Source of the DNA: Capsaspora owczarzaki ATCC 30864
Lineage: Eukaryota > Opisthokonta > Filasterea
DNA: 64,000 nucleotides
NCBI RefSeq assembly: GCF_000151315.2
Contig: NW_011887301.1
Location: forward strand, 599,760-663,759
Direction: 5' to 3'
Shown here: piece after piece, positions 62,501-64,000 of the stretch
Position numbering within the stretch: position 1 is the first letter of the stretch
How the letters are laid out: every line of letters starts with the position of its first letter
The notes under the pieces: model-generated
Databases searched by the model: none
What the model was told of the DNA's origin: nothing
Seen by the model: the letters and a program-made list of their open reading frames with translations, nothing else
Program-made: the position numbers and the translations under genes

Positions 62501-64000
62501 TCTGCGTTTGCAGGTCTGAGTGCGCTAACGATTCTGTAAGCAAGCAACGACTTGAGAATCAAGCACAGACAGCTCACTCGTTTGATACACACTACCTGTA
62601 GAATTATGTTCAACAACAAGATCACCAGCATTGATACAGACGCATTCACAGGTCTGACTGCGATGTCACAATTGTAAGCAAACAAAAGACATGAAGAGTC
62701 ACGCCGAAATGGCTCACTCATCCGCTTTGTTCCTATCTGTAGGAATCTGCAAGACAACAATCTCGCCAGCATTCCCGCCTCGGCCATTGCAGGTCTCACT
62801 GCGTTGAAATTCTTGTAAGCCAGCAAAGCCCTGACTGACGAGATAACACACAAACGGCGGTTCACTCGTTGGTGACTCCATCTGTAGAGATCTGTCCAAC
62901 AACAAGATCACCGACATTTCCTCCTCTGAGTTTACGGGCCTGACTGCGCTGAATTACCTGTAAGCAAGCAAAGACACAAAGCATCGCACACAAACAGCTC
63001 ACTCGTCGTTGGCGACACAATTTGTAGATGGCTGAATAGCAACAGGATCACCAGCATTTCTGCGAACGCATTCACAAGCCTGCCTGCGCTGGCATTCGTG
63101 TAAGCGAGCAAAGACTAGAAGAGTCACACAAACAGCTCACTCGTCGTTGGCGACACAATTTTTGTAGCTGGCTGAGAGCAAACTGGATCACCGCCATTTC
63201 TGCTAACGCATTCGCCGGCGTGACTTTGACATACCTGTAAGCAAGCAAGCAAAGAAAAATCATACAGAATGACTTGCCTCATTTGTGCCTCTATTTGTAG
63301 GGATCTGCAAAACAACCGGATCACCAGCATTCCAGCCAACGCGTTTACAAGCCTGACTGCGCTGAATACACTGTACGCAAGCACTCTCTCGTTCATTGCA
63401 CCTACGATTTGCCTCTCTTACCATGCGGTACTTGCAGGACTTTGAACGACAACCCCTTCACCACGTTGCCCCCTGGTCTGTTTAAGGGGCTGCCAAATGG
63501 CATGGTTTTGTCGGTGGCTTTCTCCCAATATCTGAGCCCCAACAATTTCACCTTTGGTGGAAACACTGACGCTCCGCCGAGCACATACGGCAATGCATCC
63601 CTTCCTTACCGTACGTTCCGCCTTGACTGGACTGCACCTGTGATCATTTTTGACTGACATTTTTGTACCGCAGCGTGTGATACAGTCTGTGCCACCTGCT
63701 ATGCCGCTGGGTCTGGCGCGTGTTGCGCGACCAATTGCTTGACCTGCACTTCGTCCGCTGTCTGCATTCAGTGCTACGAGGGCTATGGCATGATGAGTGG
63801 ATCCTGCGTCCCGCTCGCTTCGATCGCTTCAGTCGCTTCCATCGCTTCAGTCGCTTCTGTCGCGTCTGTCGCGTCCACACAATCCGCCTCGGCTGCTTCG
63901 ATTGCCTCGACCAGATCTGCATCGATTGCGTCCGGCGCCTCAATCGTATCGGCCTCGGTTGCTTCTGATGCGACAGCTGCAACAAAAGCATCCATCGCCT
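59509..64000 (+). CDS. Secreted or surface LRR protein, one LRR per exon (3' end missing)
   Basis: Starts with a signal peptide (GFAFGLLLVVLLCVVNRAQLAQA) and an LRRNT-like cap (CDPGVCACTGVTVNC). Exon 1 is 59509-59699. Array 1: 15 LRR exons from 59764-59835 to 61765-61836. Cap exon 61896-62068 (DNPFTTLPPGLFKGLPNG). Exon 62147-62396 has a Cys-rich segment (CDTVCGTCYAAG, CCPSNCLICTSSSVCTQC) and a second LRRNT-like cap (CTCSGTTVDC). Array 2: seven LRR exons from 62464-62535 to 63301-63372, then cap exon 63438-63610 and a second Cys-rich exon from 63674. Repeats are 24 residues, LxxNxITSIxANAFxGLxAL, one 72-nt exon each (61477-61551 has 75, 63168-63236 has 69); all array introns are phase 2. A Ser/Ala repeat tract runs off the window. 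A receptor kinase or adhesion protein is possible; the end is not visible. Confidence 0.85.
59764..63372 (+). repeat. Tandem LRR exon-plus-intron units
   Basis: Twenty-two units of about 140 bp in two blocks (59764-61836 and 62464-63372). Exons are 72 nt. Introns almost all begin GTAAGCAAGCAAAGAC or a close variant, have GGAAGAATCACGCACAC in the middle, and end GGCTCACTCGTTTGCGACTC followed by a short tract and TGTAG or TGCAG. Confidence 0.9.
60845..60895. repeat. (CACT)n microsatellite in an LRR intron
   Basis: About twelve ACTC/CACT units with one GCTC variant, expanded from the CTCACTCG motif that all introns of this gene carry. Confidence 0.9.

Overview
This is eukaryotic nuclear DNA: most genes have several short GT-AG introns (about 60-120 bp, a few near 1 kb), both strands are densely used, and A/T homopolymer runs are common in introns and spacers. 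Gene content points to a unicellular relative of animals (Holozoa; a filasterean such as Capsaspora is my best guess, by inference only): an animal-type protein-only RNase P, NECAB, MSS4/RABIF, a P5B ATPase of the ATP13A2-5 group, RAD17, and extracellular LRR and CUB proteins.

Left part (1-10 kb) is accessory. A small repeat protein (SSIDN repeats) is followed by a minus-strand gene of RNase-inhibitor-type leucine-rich repeats with one repeat per exon. Next is an unrecognised coiled-coil/BEN-like gene whose coding exon is interrupted by a 3.2-kb pogo-like DNA transposon with TA target duplication and an apparently complete transposase. From 10 to 13 kb lie a secreted CUB-domain protein and a tRNA-Glu(CTC).

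Core part (13.5-58 kb) holds conserved housekeeping genes: PRORP (RNase P nuclease), a P5B-type ATPase, site-1 protease, VPS4, V-ATPase subunit d, URM1, MSS4/RABIF, NECAB, CTU2, a large secreted TPR/oxygenase-like protein, a disordered protein ending in a CaaX box, NAA15, RAD17 and a compact RBR ubiquitin ligase. Several pairs are head to head (PRORP/P5B, VPS4/V-ATPase d, MSS4/NECAB, CaaX protein/NAA15, RAD17/RBR). Two functional groupings stand out: a run of endomembrane/lysosomal genes (P5B ATPase, S1P, VPS4, V-ATPase d) and two members of the URM1-CTU2 tRNA thiolation pathway about 4 kb apart.

Right end (59.5-64 kb): a large secreted or cell-surface LRR protein, incomplete at the window edge. 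Each 24-residue LRR is one 72-nt exon, all introns in the arrays are phase 2, and those introns are nearly copies of each other, so the gene grew by duplication of exon-plus-intron units. Two LRR arrays, each closed by a conserved cap and a Cys-rich segment, are followed by a Ser/Ala-rich repeat tract.

Exon limits were placed by eye from splice signals, reading-frame continuity and family resemblance; no alignment or transcript data were available.
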